DNA from: Polyangiaceae bacterium
GTDB lineage: Bacteria > Myxococcota_A > Polyangia > Polyangiales > Polyangiaceae
Direction of reading: 5' to 3'
Length of the DNA stretch: 64,000 bases
NCBI GenBank assembly: GCA_013361525.1
Contig: JABFXY010000019.1
Span: 1-64,000, forward strand
This document shows positions 51,107-60,239 of this stretch, piece by piece; positions within the stretch are counted from its first letter, which is position 1, and each line of letters begins with the position of its first letter. The notes beneath the pieces were generated by a model that made no database searches, had not been told where the DNA came from, and worked only from the letters and a program-made list of their open reading frames with translations. Both the position numbers and the translations under genes were made by a program.

Positions 51107-52944
51107 AAGCGTCGCGAACCATTGCGTGGCTGTTCGCTTCGATCGTCGCATTCGTCACGGTGCACGCGTTCGCGCGCCCAGGTGGAGGGCAGAGCTTCAA
51201 GAGCTCGAGCAGCCGGTCGAGCTATTCGGGAAGCTCGACCGGATCGTCAGGCCGGTCCTCGAGCGGGTCTTCGTGGGGCTCGGGTGGCTCTTCGAAGAGC
51301 AGCTGGTCGTCCGGATCGAGCCGAAAAGATTCGAGCAGCGGCTCGAGCTCGGGGTCGACATCGTCGGGCTCGGATTACTCGTCGTACCGGAGCGACGAGC
51401 TACAGCGCCAGATCGACGAGGCGAACGCCGAAATCGACTGCATGAATCGCTGCATGCCGAAGGTATATACAGGTAGCTCCTCCGGCGAATACGAGCGTTG
51501 CACGAGCACTTGTGTCACCGATGCGCGGGCAGCGCGCACCGCCCAGCGACAGGCATCCGCGCCGAAACCCGCGCCGCCGCAAGAATTCGCGCCGCCCTCC
51601 GAGCGGGGCATGAGCCAGGCATTTCTGTTCCCCGTCGTGCTCGTCGGCGGCTTCGTCGGTCTCGCGGCGATCATCGGTCTCGCGCGGCGGCGCGCCGATC
51701 AAGCGTGGGCCTCGGGCGTATCGTCCGATGACGAAGATGCGTGGAGCCCGGCGGAGCCGCAGTCGGTACCCTCGCAATTCCCCACGATCGAAGCCGCGAT
51801 TGCGGAGCTTCGCGCAAGCGACGATGCGTTCTCTTGGGTGCTCTTCGAGGATTTCTTGCACGCGCTCTACGTCGAAGCGCAGACGCTCCGCGGGACGAAG
51901 GGGACCGCTCGCCTCGATCCGTATATCTCGGAAGAGGCGCTGGCATCGCTTCGCGCGACGCCCGCGGACTCCGTGAGCACGGTGATCGTCGGTGCGCTGC
52001 GCATCGACTTGGTCGACATCGACCGAGCCGCGCGGCGGATCCTCGCGCGCGCCACGTTCACCGCGAATTACACCGAAGAGCTCGAGGGCAAGGCGCAGAG
52101 CTATTACGTCGAGGAAACGTGGCATCTGTCGCGCGACGCCGACGTGCAATCGCGACCGCCCGAACGCGCGTCCGTCGTCGACTGCCCGAGCTGCGGCGCA
52201 CCGCTCGACAAGATCGTCGCCGGCAAATGCCGCCATTGCGGTGCAACCTCGGCCGCGGGAAGCCGCGACTGGCGCGTCGACACCGTGAGTCTCGTGTCCC
52301 GCGAGCCGCGCGGCCCGATGTTGACCGGCACGACCGAAGAGGTCGGCACCGACCTGCCGACGCGCGTCGCTGTCGACGTCAAAGCAAAGCTCGCGGCGCT
52401 GACGACGAAAGATCCGGCGTTCACTTGGCTCGCGTTCTCGAACCGCGTGACCACCGTCTTTTCGCGCTTCCACGAGGCCTGGACGGCCCAAGCGCTCGAA
52501 GGCGTGCGCCCCTACCTGAGCGACAACTTGTTCGAGACGCAGCGCTATTGGGTCGACACCTACAAGGCCGCGGGCTTGCGCAACGTCACCGAGTCACCAG
52601 CGATCGCCGCGATACACCTCTGCCGCATCACGTCCGACAAGTACTTCGATGCTGTCACCGTGCGCGTCTACGCGTCGTGCGTCGACTACACCATCGACGG
52701 GAGCGGCGATGTCGTCGGCGGCAGCAAGCGCGCGGTCCGCCAATACAGCGAGTACTGGACCTTCATTCGAGGCGTCGATCGCGTCGGCGCACCGAAGGCC
52801 GACGACGGCTGCCCGAACTGCGGCGGGCCGATCGCAGACATCAACATGGCGGGCATCTGTCGCCACTGCCAAGCGAAGGTCACGACCGGACAGTTCGACT
52901 GGGTGCTCTCGCGGATCGAGCAGGACGAGGTGTACGAGGGGTGA
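51103..52944 (+). CDS. Membrane protein with two Tim44-like domains, each followed by a zinc ribbon
   Basis: 613 aa, ATG overlapping the TPM stop. A signal or anchor segment (AWLFASIVAFVTVHAFA) is followed by a Ser/Gly-rich region of about 75 residues, a Cys-containing helix (ANAEIDCMNRCMPK), and a transmembrane helix (AFLFPVVLVGGFVGLAAIIG, about residues 167-187). Then come two similar halves of about 190 residues, each a Tim44-like domain: FSWVLFEDFLHALYVEAQTL and FTWLAFSNRVTTVFSRFHEA. The first ends in zinc ribbon CPSCGAP ... CRHCG, the second in CPNCGGP ... CRHCQ. Tim44-like domains bind lipids or partner proteins at membranes. Coupled to the TPM gene. Confidence 0.8.
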   Translation: MKASRTIAWLFASIVAFVTVHAFARPGGGQSFKSSSSRSSYSGSSTGSSGRSSSGSSWGSGGSSKSSWSSGSSRKDSSSGSSSGSTSSGSDYSSYRSDELQRQIDEANAEIDCMNRCMPKVYTGSSSGEYERCTSTCVTDARAARTAQRQASAPKPAPPQEFAPPSERGMSQAFLFPVVLVGGFVGLAAIIGLARRRADQAWASGVSSDDEDAWSPAEPQSVPSQFPTIEAAIAELRASDDAFSWVLFEDFLHALYVEAQTLRGTKGTARLDPYISEEALASLRATPADSVSTVIVGALRIDLVDIDRAARRILARATFTANYTEELEGKAQSYYVEETWHLSRDADVQSRPPERASVVDCPSCGAPLDKIVAGKCRHCGATSAAGSRDWRVDTVSLVSREPRGPMLTGTTEEVGTDLPTRVAVDVKAKLAALTTKDPAFTWLAFSNRVTTVFSRFHEAWTAQALEGVRPYLSDNLFETQRYWVDTYKAAGLRNVTESPAIAAIHLCRITSDKYFDAVTVRVYASCVDYTIDGSGDVVGGSKRAVRQYSEYWTFIRGVDRVGAPKADDGCPNCGGPIADINMAGICRHCQAKVTTGQFDWVLSRIEQDEVYEG

Positions 52945-53120
52945 TTTGGTGACGAGTCGACTTCACCTCATCGAAGCCCTCGGGATCGAGCGAGGCCCAT
53001 TCCGAGCGCCCGTCCGGCTGGATGTTCACGGTGTACGTGTGCCTCGCTCCCGGTGTCGTCGTTGCTCCTTCTCCCGTCGACATTGACGCTGCACTCCGTT
53101 TTCGGCTTCACTCGCGTTTG

Positions 53121-54953
53121 GTGAGCGTCGGAACGGTCATTGCTGGACGTTACCGCCTCGAACGCTTACTGGGCGAAGGGGGGATGGGACAGGTCTGGGT
53201 CGCCAGGCACCTCCATCTCGACTCGCTCGTCGCCGTGAAGCTGCTCGCGCCATCGGCGGTTTCGAACGAGGTGTTGCGCGCCCGCTTCGAGCGTGAGGCT
53301 CGCGCCCTCGGACAGCTTCGGTCGCCGCACGTGGTGCAGGTCTTCGACTACGGCGTCGAGGAGATCGGCCCCTTCATGGTGATGGAGCTGCTGGAGGGCG
53401 ACGACCTCGCGTTCCTCCGGACGCAGCGCCGTTATTGGTCGCTCACCGAGGTCGCGCAGATCGTGATGCAAGCGGCCCGCGGGCTGAACGCCGCGCACAA
53501 GGCCGGTGTCATCCACCGCGACATCAAGCCGGGGAACCTGTTTCTCGCGCGCATCGAGGACGAAACCGTCCTCAAGGTCCTCGACTTCGGGATCGCCAAG
53601 CCCCTCGAGGACAACGTCACCGAGATCACCAAGACCAACGTCGGCGTCGGATCGCCGTCGTACATGAGCCCCGAGCAGACGCAGGCGCTCCCTGTGGATG
53701 CACGGACGGACAATTGGTCGCTCGCGGTCGTCGCGTTTGCGCTGCTCACCGGCGAGCTGCCCTTTCAAGCGGAGTCGCCGTTCATGATTGGGCAGAAGGT
53801 GCTGCGCGGTCAGCGGCCGCGCGCGACCCAGCTCGTCGAGGGGCTGCCTCGAGCGCTGGATGCGTTCTTCGATCGCGCCCTCGCCGTGTCGAAGGACGAT
53901 CGCTTCGCGACCCCGCTGGAGCTCGCGGATGCGCTCGCAGCGATCGCGCGCCTCTACCCCGACGCGACAGCGATCGATCCCGATGTCGTGACGACGGAGC
54001 GGCTGTCGCGCGTACACGAGGCACGGAAAGCCGTCGCGCTGAAAGGGCTCGTCTCGAACGGGCTCACCATCAAGCTCACGGCAGACGACCTCCAGCCGGC
54101 ACTCGCGCGCGCGGGCTATGCGCTTCCAGTGCCGCCTCGGCCGGCGCCTCCACGTCCACCTCCGCCGTCGGACGAAAATACGGGTGAGACGGTGGTGCAG
54201 TCCCGCGAGTCGCTCGCCGAGATCGAGCAGCGCGCGGTCGCCCCTCCGGCACCTTCGTCACGACGTGGCCCCCCGTCGCGGCCACCGCTTGCACCGCCGC
54301 GCGCGTCGCGCCCGCCCCTTCCCACTCCGCGCCCGTCGACGCCTGCGCGATCTTCGCCCGGCACGGTTCCGCCGCCGCCTTCGGCGGCACCCGTCTCGCC
54401 TCCTCGTGCGGTCGCCGAGCCGACGCCGGACGCGAGCGACTTCGCGCCGACGACGCGGCTCAGCGACGGCTCCGTCAAGATGGCGATCGAAGCGCGGAAC
54501 CAGCGCCTCGCGCAGTCCGGCGCTCACTTCGAATCACCGCTTGCTCCCCAGCGTGTTCCAGCCCTCTCGCAATCGTACGGTGACGCCGCATTCGGTGACG
54601 TATCGAGCGGAATGATCGCCAACCCATACCGGCGCGACGGCTTCGGCATGGAGACGGCGGCCGCCTTCGCCAACCCGGTCCGCCGCGCCCGCAAGAACCG
54701 CCTGCTGGTCATCGCGTCGATCGTCGGCGGCACCATCGTGAACATCGCGCTGGTCGCGGGCGCGTGGTGGCTCTCGAGCGACACCAGCTCGCCCGCTGCG
54801 ACGTCGAGCGCGCGCTCGTCTCAGCCGATCATGACGAGCTCCGCCGCTTCAGCGACGCAGAGCGCGACGGCCCCGACGCCGCCGACGTCGTCGGTTAGCG
54901 CGAGCTCGTCGGCGACGCCCAGCGCGTCGATCAAGACGCCGCCGAAGCGCTGA
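53121..54953 (+). CDS. Transmembrane Ser/Thr protein kinase
   Basis: 610 aa from GTG 53121, just before the kinase fold begins. Glycine loop GEGGMGQVWVARH, VAVKLL, catalytic loop HRDIKPGNLFLA, DFGIAKPL, and SPSYMSPEQTQ are all intact (domain about residues 10-275). A Pro/Ala/Arg linker of about 200 residues leads to one transmembrane helix (VIASIVGGTIVNIALVAGAW) and a short Ser/Thr/Ala extracytoplasmic tail with no known sensor domain. It could phosphorylate FHA-domain proteins such as the activator at 30866, but there is no direct evidence. Confidence 0.93.
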   Translation: MSVGTVIAGRYRLERLLGEGGMGQVWVARHLHLDSLVAVKLLAPSAVSNEVLRARFEREARALGQLRSPHVVQVFDYGVEEIGPFMVMELLEGDDLAFLRTQRRYWSLTEVAQIVMQAARGLNAAHKAGVIHRDIKPGNLFLARIEDETVLKVLDFGIAKPLEDNVTEITKTNVGVGSPSYMSPEQTQALPVDARTDNWSLAVVAFALLTGELPFQAESPFMIGQKVLRGQRPRATQLVEGLPRALDAFFDRALAVSKDDRFATPLELADALAAIARLYPDATAIDPDVVTTERLSRVHEARKAVALKGLVSNGLTIKLTADDLQPALARAGYALPVPPRPAPPRPPPPSDENTGETVVQSRESLAEIEQRAVAPPAPSSRRGPPSRPPLAPPRASRPPLPTPRPSTPARSSPGTVPPPPSAAPVSPPRAVAEPTPDASDFAPTTRLSDGSVKMAIEARNQRLAQSGAHFESPLAPQRVPALSQSYGDAAFGDVSSGMIANPYRRDGFGMETAAAFANPVRRARKNRLLVIASIVGGTIVNIALVAGAWWLSSDTSSPAATSSARSSQPIMTSSAASATQSATAPTPPTSSVSASSSATPSASIKTPPKR

Positions 54954-54964
54954 GGGAGCCTCGA

Positions 54965-55303
54965 TCAGCGCGAGGGCGCTGCGCCGTAGTCCGATTGGAC
55001 CGCGCCGCCTTCACCGCCGCCGCCCGAAACAGGAGCGCCGCCGTCCGCAGCGCCGCCCTCGGCGCCGCCACCCTCTGCACCGCCGCCCTCCGCAGAGCCA
55101 CCATTGCCGCCGGAGCCGTCATCGCCGCACGCGACGAGCGCAGGGGACGCGAGGCTCACGGCGAGACCGAGCAACGCCGCGCCCTTCGTGAGCGGCACAC
55201 CTGTCGGCCCGCGGGCGATCGATTCACCGCAGTGAGGACAAACAGTCTCGGCTCGCTGGACGTGACAAGCGCAAGAAGGGCACGCGACGAGGGGGCTTCG
55301 CAT
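54965..55303 (-). CDS. Small zinc-ribbon membrane protein with Gly/Ala-rich tail
   Basis: 112 aa from ATG 55303. A zinc ribbon at the N-terminus (CPSCACHVQ ... CPHCGESI, Cys 8, 11, 22 and 25) precedes a hydrophobic helix (GAALLGLAVSLASPALVAC) ending in a Cys lipobox-like sequence. The tail is about 50 residues of low complexity (GGGAEGGGAEGGAADGGAPV), ending SDYGAAPSR. It is divergent from a radical SAM/SPASM enzyme gene 73 bases away. Such small proteins can be substrates of maturases, but this tail type also occurs widely in myxobacterial lipoproteins, so the link is only positional. Confidence 0.6.
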   Translation of the reverse strand: MRSPLVACPSCACHVQRAETVCPHCGESIARGPTGVPLTKGAALLGLAVSLASPALVACGDDGSGGNGGSAEGGGAEGGGAEGGAADGGAPVSGGGGEGGAVQSDYGAAPSR

Positions 55304-55376
55304 GCCGAGCATCGTCGCGAAGGAACCCACCGACCGTCAAGCAGCGCGGCGCGTCGATCCTTCTATACTTGGCTCG

Positions 55377-56585
55377 ATGTCCGAGCGATCGCCCGTGCGT
55401 CAGCTTCGTGCCGACGATCAAACCACTGCGAAACCGATCTACGTCGTGTGGGAGATCACGATGAAGTGCGACCAGCCGTGTCAGCACTGCGGCTCCCGCG
55501 CCGGTCGCGCCAGGCCTTCGGAGCTCACGACGGCGGAGATCCTCGACGTCGCGCGCGGCTTGGTTCGGCTCGGTACGCGCGAGGTGACGTTGATCGGCGG
55601 CGAGGCGTACCTTCGCGAAGACTGCGCCGACATCATCCGGTTCCTCACCGACAAGGGGATCCGCGTTTCGATGCAGACCGGTGGCCGCGCCTTCACCATC
55701 GAGCGCGCGCGGAAATTCAAGGACGCAGGGCTCGACAGCTTGGGCGTCTCGATCGACGGGCTCGCGCGATCTCACGACAAGCTGCGCGGCAACCTCGGCA
55801 GCTACTCCGCGTGTATGCGCGCGATCGACAACGCGCGCGAGGTGGGCCTCGTCGTTACCGCGAACACGCAGGTGAACAAGCTCAACATGAACGAGCTTCG
55901 CCCGCTCGCGGAGGAGCTGAAGAAGCGCGGCGTACAAGTCTGGCAGGTGCAGCTCACCGGCCCGCTCGGCCGCGCCGCCGATCGCGCCGAATGGCTCCTC
56001 GATCCGTGGGAGGTGGTGCCTGTCATCGACACCCTCGCGGCGATCCAGCTCGAGTCGCAAGCGGCGTGGGACGGCACCGGCATTCCTTTCAACGTGCTCG
56101 CGAACAACAACCTCGGATACTTCGGCCCCCACGAGCAGCTCGTTCGGTCACGACCGCTCGGCGGCGACGCGCATTGGTCCGGCTGCCCGGCCGGCATCTT
56201 CACGATGGGCATCGAGTCCGACGGCACCGTCAAAGCGTGCCCGACACTCCCCACCGAGCCGTACGACGGCGGCAACGTCCGCGACATGACGATCGAAGGC
56301 CTCTGGCAGATGTCGCAGGTGATCCGCTTCGCGCGCGACCGCACGCTCGAGGAGCTCTGGGGCTTCTGCAAAACTTGCTACTACGCGGACCAATGCCGCG
56401 GCGGTTGCTCGTGGATGGCGCACACGACGCTCGGCAAACGGGGCAACAACCCGTTTTGCTATCACCGTGTGATCCAGCTGAAGAAGAAGGGTGTGCGCGA
56501 GAAGCTCGTGCCCGTCGAGGCTGCGCCGCAACGGCCCTACGACTTCGGACGTTTCGAGATCAAAGAAGAGCCCTGGTCGGATTGA
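55377..56585 (+). CDS. Radical SAM enzyme with SPASM domain
   Basis: 402 aa from ATG 55377. The 4Fe-4S SAM-binding motif is CDQPCQHC (Cys 31, 35 and 38), followed by GGEAYLREDC. The SPASM region (CPAGIFTMGIESDGTVKACP, then CKTCYYADQCRGGCSW) would carry extra auxiliary clusters. Enzymes with this layout modify peptides or small-molecule precursors. There is no leader-recognition (RRE) domain seen at the N-terminus. Its last 49 bases overlap the convergent kinase gene. The only adjacent small protein is the Gly-rich one at 54965. Substrate unknown. Confidence 0.88.
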   Translation: MSERSPVRQLRADDQTTAKPIYVVWEITMKCDQPCQHCGSRAGRARPSELTTAEILDVARGLVRLGTREVTLIGGEAYLREDCADIIRFLTDKGIRVSMQTGGRAFTIERARKFKDAGLDSLGVSIDGLARSHDKLRGNLGSYSACMRAIDNAREVGLVVTANTQVNKLNMNELRPLAEELKKRGVQVWQVQLTGPLGRAADRAEWLLDPWEVVPVIDTLAAIQLESQAAWDGTGIPFNVLANNNLGYFGPHEQLVRSRPLGGDAHWSGCPAGIFTMGIESDGTVKACPTLPTEPYDGGNVRDMTIEGLWQMSQVIRFARDRTLEELWGFCKTCYYADQCRGGCSWMAHTTLGKRGNNPFCYHRVIQLKKKGVREKLVPVEAAPQRPYDFGRFEIKEEPWSD

Positions 56586-57742
56586 GCGTCCGAAGGCGCA
56601 CGCGTCGGGGTGGTGAACTCGACCGTCATGCGCCCGCGGTCGACGTGCGGCTCCGGTGAGATCACCGTCGGCATCCGGACCGTCGAGGGCGGAGAAGGCT
56701 CGATCCGAGCCGGCGCGACGACCGTTGCCGCCGCGGTGACGGCCGAGCCTGCAGCGAGCGCCGCGAGGCCGGTGTTTCGGAGCGGCGCGCTGTTCGTGAC
56801 CGTGGAGGAGCCATGCGTCGCGAGGGCGATCTCTGCCGCGAGCTTGCCTGCGAGTGAGCCGAAGGGCGCGAGCCTGGCTGCGAACGCGCCCATCCAAGGC
56901 ATACGGTCGACGGGGTTCTTCTCGAAGCAGGCGTCGACGGCGGAGACGAGGTCCACAGGCAGGTCGGGACGGAGCGACGCGAGCGGGACCGGCGCGTCGT
57001 CGAGCGTGCTCGCGAAGAGCGCTGCGGTCGTGACGCCGTCGAACGGATAGGTGCCGGTCAACATCCAGAAGACGACGACACCGAGCGACCAGACATCGGT
57101 GCGGTGATCGATCGTCGTGCCGCGAATTTGTTCGGGTGACATGACTTGCGGCGTGCCGACGACCCTGCCCGCATTCGTGATCGATGCGCGGCCGAGGGCC
57201 TTCGATAGGCCGAAGTCGACGAGCTTCGCGACGGGACGACCGCGCCCGCGCGTCACGATGATGTTCGACGGCTTCACGTCGCGATGAACGAGGCCGACGC
57301 GATGCGCCTCGGCGAGGCCCGCCGCGGCCTGGAGCGCGATGTCCGTGACCTGCTCGATCCCGAGGCGGCGATCACGCGCGTATTCCGCGAGCGAAACGCC
57401 GTCGAGGTATTCGAGGACGAGGTACGGCGCGCCCGAGTCGAGCGTGCCGAAATCGAGCGGCCGACAGACGTATTCGCTGTCGATGCGGGCGAGCGCCTTC
57501 GCTTCGTTCGCGAAGCGCACGAGGCTCTCGTCGGCCGACTCGCTCGACAGCGGCGCCCCGAGCACCTTGATCGCCACGGCCATGTCGAGCGCCGTGTGCC
57601 GAGCGAGCCAGACGGAGCCCATCCCGCCTTCACCCAGGAGGCACACCACCTCGAAGCGTCCGAGCAACACCCGCCCCGGAGCGAGCGTCGTGTCTTTGCG
57701 GGAGGCGGAGGCGCTGGTCGGGCGCGATGACGGGCGGCTCAT
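56537..57742 (-). CDS. Ser/Thr protein kinase
   Basis: 401 aa. Kinase motifs: GEGGMGSVWLARH, VAIKVLG, HRDVKPSNIIVT, DFGLSKAL, TPQVMSPEQ (domain about residues 28-290). The C-terminal 110 residues include one moderately hydrophobic segment (GLAALAAGSAVTAAATVVAP) and a Thr/Pro-rich tail. Whether this segment spans the membrane is unclear. It is convergent with, and overlaps by 49 bases, the radical SAM gene, and is divergent from HMG-CoA reductase across 123 bases. Confidence 0.92.
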   Translation of the reverse strand: MSRPSSRPTSASASRKDTTLAPGRVLLGRFEVVCLLGEGGMGSVWLARHTALDMAVAIKVLGAPLSSESADESLVRFANEAKALARIDSEYVCRPLDFGTLDSGAPYLVLEYLDGVSLAEYARDRRLGIEQVTDIALQAAAGLAEAHRVGLVHRDVKPSNIIVTRGRGRPVAKLVDFGLSKALGRASITNAGRVVGTPQVMSPEQIRGTTIDHRTDVWSLGVVVFWMLTGTYPFDGVTTAALFASTLDDAPVPLASLRPDLPVDLVSAVDACFEKNPVDRMPWMGAFAARLAPFGSLAGKLAAEIALATHGSSTVTNSAPLRNTGLAALAAGSAVTAAATVVAPARIEPSPPSTVRMPTVISPEPHVDRGRMTVEFTTPTRAPSDAQSDQGSSLISKRPKS

Positions 57743-57865
57743 CGAGGGTACGAAGGCAGCATGCGAGCGACAGGCGCGAAAAGGAAGCCCTGCGTCATCG
57801 AAAACGGGGCCTCGACACGGGCGACGAGCAAGACAGGCCCTTTACGCGCGCGAGCGAATTGACCA

Positions 57866-59143
57866 ATGGACCTGCCGATGGCAACGGACTCGCGAATCCC
57901 CGGTTTCTACAAGCGATCGATCGACGAACGGCGTGCGGAGATCGCGCGACGCGGCAGCGTCGACGACGCCACGATCGACAACGCGTTCGTGAAAGGCCTC
58001 ACGCCGGAAATCGCGGACAAGATGATCGAGAACGTCGTCGGCCTCTACGCGCTGCCGATCGGCATGGGCCTGAACCTGCGCCTCAACGACCGCGACTACC
58101 TCGTGCCGATGGTCGTCGAGGAGCCGTCGGTCGTCGCCGCGATGAGCAACGCGGCGCGCATGGTCCGCGAAGGCGGCGGCTTCCAGGGCGAGGCCGACGA
58201 TCCGATCACCACCGCGCAGATTCAGCTTTGGGATGTGCGCGACCCCGACGCGTCCAAGAACGTGATGGCGAAGGCGGCCGAGCTCATTCAAGCGGCGAAC
58301 GAAGCCTTCCCGGACATCGTGAAGTTCGGCGGCGGCGCGAAGGAGATCGAGACCTTCGATCGCGGCGACGGGCTCTTCGTCGTGCACCTGCACGTCGACG
58401 TCCGCGACGCGATGGGCGCGAACATGGTCAACACGATGGCGGAGTCGATCTCCCATCGCGTTGCGGAAATCACCGGTGGCCGCGTCGGCCTGCGCATCCT
58501 CACGAACCTCGCCGAGCGCCGCTGCGTGCGCGTTCGCTGCGCCGCACCCGCGGACTCCCTCGCCACCGACAGCATCGCCGGCCCCGACGTGCGCGATCGC
58601 ATCGTCGAGGCCTCGCTGTTCGCCGAGCGCGACCCTTACCGTGCGACCACCCACAACAAGGGCATCATGAACGGCATCGACCCCGTCGTGATCGCGACCG
58701 GCAACGACTGGCGCGCGGTCGAGGCCGGCGCGCACGCGTTTGCCTCGCGTTCGGGGACGTACCGCCCGCTCGCGACGTGGCGAGCCGGCGCGAACGGAAA
58801 CCTGGAAGGAACGATCGAGCTCCCGCTCGCGCTCGGGATCGTCGGCGGCACGATCAAGGTCCACCCCGGCGCCCGCCTGGCGATGCAGCTCTTGAACGTC
58901 TCCACCGCGCGCGAGCTCGCGCTCGTCGCCGCCTCGGCCGGCCTCGCGTCGAACCTCGCCGCGCTCCGAGCCCTCGCGACGGAGGGAATTCAGCGCGGCC
59001 ACATGACGTTGCATGCTCGCAGCGTCGCCGCGCAAGCGGGCGCGACGGGCGCAGAGGTCGAGCAGGTCGCCCGCGCGATCGTCCAGGCGCGAGAGATCAC
59101 CCTGCCCGCCGCCCAACGCGAGCTGGCGAAGATCCGCGCATAA
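57866..59143 (+). CDS. mvaA: Hydroxymethylglutaryl-CoA reductase, class II
   Basis: 425 aa. Motifs in order: MIENVVGLYALPIGMGLNLR, MVVEEPSVVAAMSNAARMV (catalytic Glu), DVRDAMGANMVNTMAESI, TTHNKGIMNGIDPVVIATGN (Lys and Asp), SGTYRPLATW, and GHMTLHARSVAAQ (His). These are the signatures of class II (degradative-type) HMG-CoA reductases, which are also used for isoprenoid synthesis by the mevalonate route in myxobacteria. No other mevalonate genes are in the window. A repeat of the 14624 type starts six bases after the stop. Confidence 0.93.
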   Translation: MDLPMATDSRIPGFYKRSIDERRAEIARRGSVDDATIDNAFVKGLTPEIADKMIENVVGLYALPIGMGLNLRLNDRDYLVPMVVEEPSVVAAMSNAARMVREGGGFQGEADDPITTAQIQLWDVRDPDASKNVMAKAAELIQAANEAFPDIVKFGGGAKEIETFDRGDGLFVVHLHVDVRDAMGANMVNTMAESISHRVAEITGGRVGLRILTNLAERRCVRVRCAAPADSLATDSIAGPDVRDRIVEASLFAERDPYRATTHNKGIMNGIDPVVIATGNDWRAVEAGAHAFASRSGTYRPLATWRAGANGNLEGTIELPLALGIVGGTIKVHPGARLAMQLLNVSTARELALVAASAGLASNLAALRALATEGIQRGHMTLHARSVAAQAGATGAEVEQVARAIVQAREITLPAAQRELAKIRA

Positions 59144-59148
59144 GAACC

Positions 59149-59268
59149 GAGAGGGGTCGCCAAGGGCGCCAAGGGCAGAGGGAGGAAGAAGAGCGAGAGT
59201 ATGTTTTCTCGCTTGTCCAAACCCTCTTCTCCCTCTTTCTCCCGTTGGCGCTCTTGGCGACCCCTCTC
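59149..59268. repeat. Palindromic intergenic repeat, copy 2
   Basis: Left arm 59149-59173 is base-for-base the same as the left arm at 14624-14648; right arm 59244-59268 pairs with two mismatches. The interior also keeps the purine/pyrimidine layout, plus an extra inner stem (GCGAGA and TCTCGC). It begins six bases after the HMG-CoA reductase stop, the same offset as copy 1. The following gene is on the same strand, so it would have to act as a terminator or mRNA 3'-end structure within a tandem pair. Confidence 0.9.
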
Positions 59269-59327
59269 GTCTCTTCCCCAGGAATTCGCGCGGCAGTGCG
59301 CGATGTGTTAACGCCCGGATCAGGCCC

Positions 59328-60239
59328 ATGGCCCTCTTCGCGAAAAAGAGCGACTCCGTCGCCATCGAGGTGCCCTCCGCCAAGGAGGATCGCGCCCTCA
59401 CGAGCAAGGTGGGCATCGTCGCGGTCGTCGGCTTCGCCGTCGGCGTGGTTTGGCCGCGGCTGCTCGGCGTGAGCGTCGGCCCCGACGTTCCGGGCAGCGG
59501 CTCCAAGTCGCACGACAGCTCCCAGAAAATCGCGCCTCCCCCTGGCGACTCGGCGGCGGCGCCCGCTCCTGCGGACTCCGCGGCGGCCGAAGAGCCCGCC
59601 GCGGAAGAGACGGCCGACGCGGTCACCAACAAGCAGACCGTGGTGGTCGGCGACGGCAAGGTCGACGGCTGTCGCAACAAGAAGAACGACAAGCTCGACG
59701 AGTGCGGCAAAATCAACTTCGACAAGATCGGCAAGGCGCGGCTCGCAGAGCTCGAGCGCTGCCCTGCGGTCATCGGTCTCGAAGGGTCGATCGCGCTTCA
59801 GCTGACGCTCAACTTCGAGAAGAACGAGGTCGTCGTCGAGGGCGAGAAGAAGAAGAGCGGCCTTCCTTCGGACACGATCCGCGGCGTCATCCAGTGCGCG
59901 GCGAAGCAGCTCAAAGGCGTCGAGCTCGACAAGATCCCGCACACGCACGAAAAGTACACGCTCGTGTACGACCTCGCGTTCTACCCGCCCGGCAAGGCTC
60001 CGCCGGTCGCCGACGAGACGAAGCCCGCCGACGAAGCCGGCGGTGACACCGGCCTCGGACGCGCGACGGTCTCCTGGGAAAAGGCGCTCGTCCGCGAAGC
60101 GCCCGAAGAGGGGAAGGTCGTCGCTCGGCTACCGCAAGGCACCAAGGTGACGGTCGTCGAGCAGAAGGGCGACTGGTTCAAGATCGAGACTTCGAAGGGC
60201 AAGAAGGGCTGGGTCTACCGACAAGCGATCGGTAAATGA
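59328..60239 (+). CDS. SH3-domain protein with membrane anchor
   Basis: 303 aa from ATG 59328. One transmembrane segment (about residues 28-45, VGIVAVVGFAVGVVWPRLLG) is followed by an Ala/Pro/Ser/Glu linker. The central part (residues about 110-220) holds DGCRNKKNDKLDECGKINFD and GSIALQLTLNFEKNEVVVEG, resembling an AgmX/PglI-type or energy-transducing C-terminal domain, but I am not certain. The C-terminus (residues about 240-302, VREAPEEGKVVARLPQGTKV, GDWFKIETSKGKKGWVYRQA) is a bacterial SH3 domain, likely cell-wall binding. Function unknown. Confidence 0.7.
   Translation: MALFAKKSDSVAIEVPSAKEDRALTSKVGIVAVVGFAVGVVWPRLLGVSVGPDVPGSGSKSHDSSQKIAPPPGDSAAAPAPADSAAAEEPAAEETADAVTNKQTVVVGDGKVDGCRNKKNDKLDECGKINFDKIGKARLAELERCPAVIGLEGSIALQLTLNFEKNEVVVEGEKKKSGLPSDTIRGVIQCAAKQLKGVELDKIPHTHEKYTLVYDLAFYPPGKAPPVADETKPADEAGGDTGLGRATVSWEKALVREAPEEGKVVARLPQGTKVTVVEQKGDWFKIETSKGKKGWVYRQAIGK

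Noticed and set aside
57866-59143. HMG-CoA reductase as evidence of recent transfer from archaea or eukaryotes
   Set aside because: Class II enzymes are known in myxobacteria, and codon use and GC look like the surroundings.
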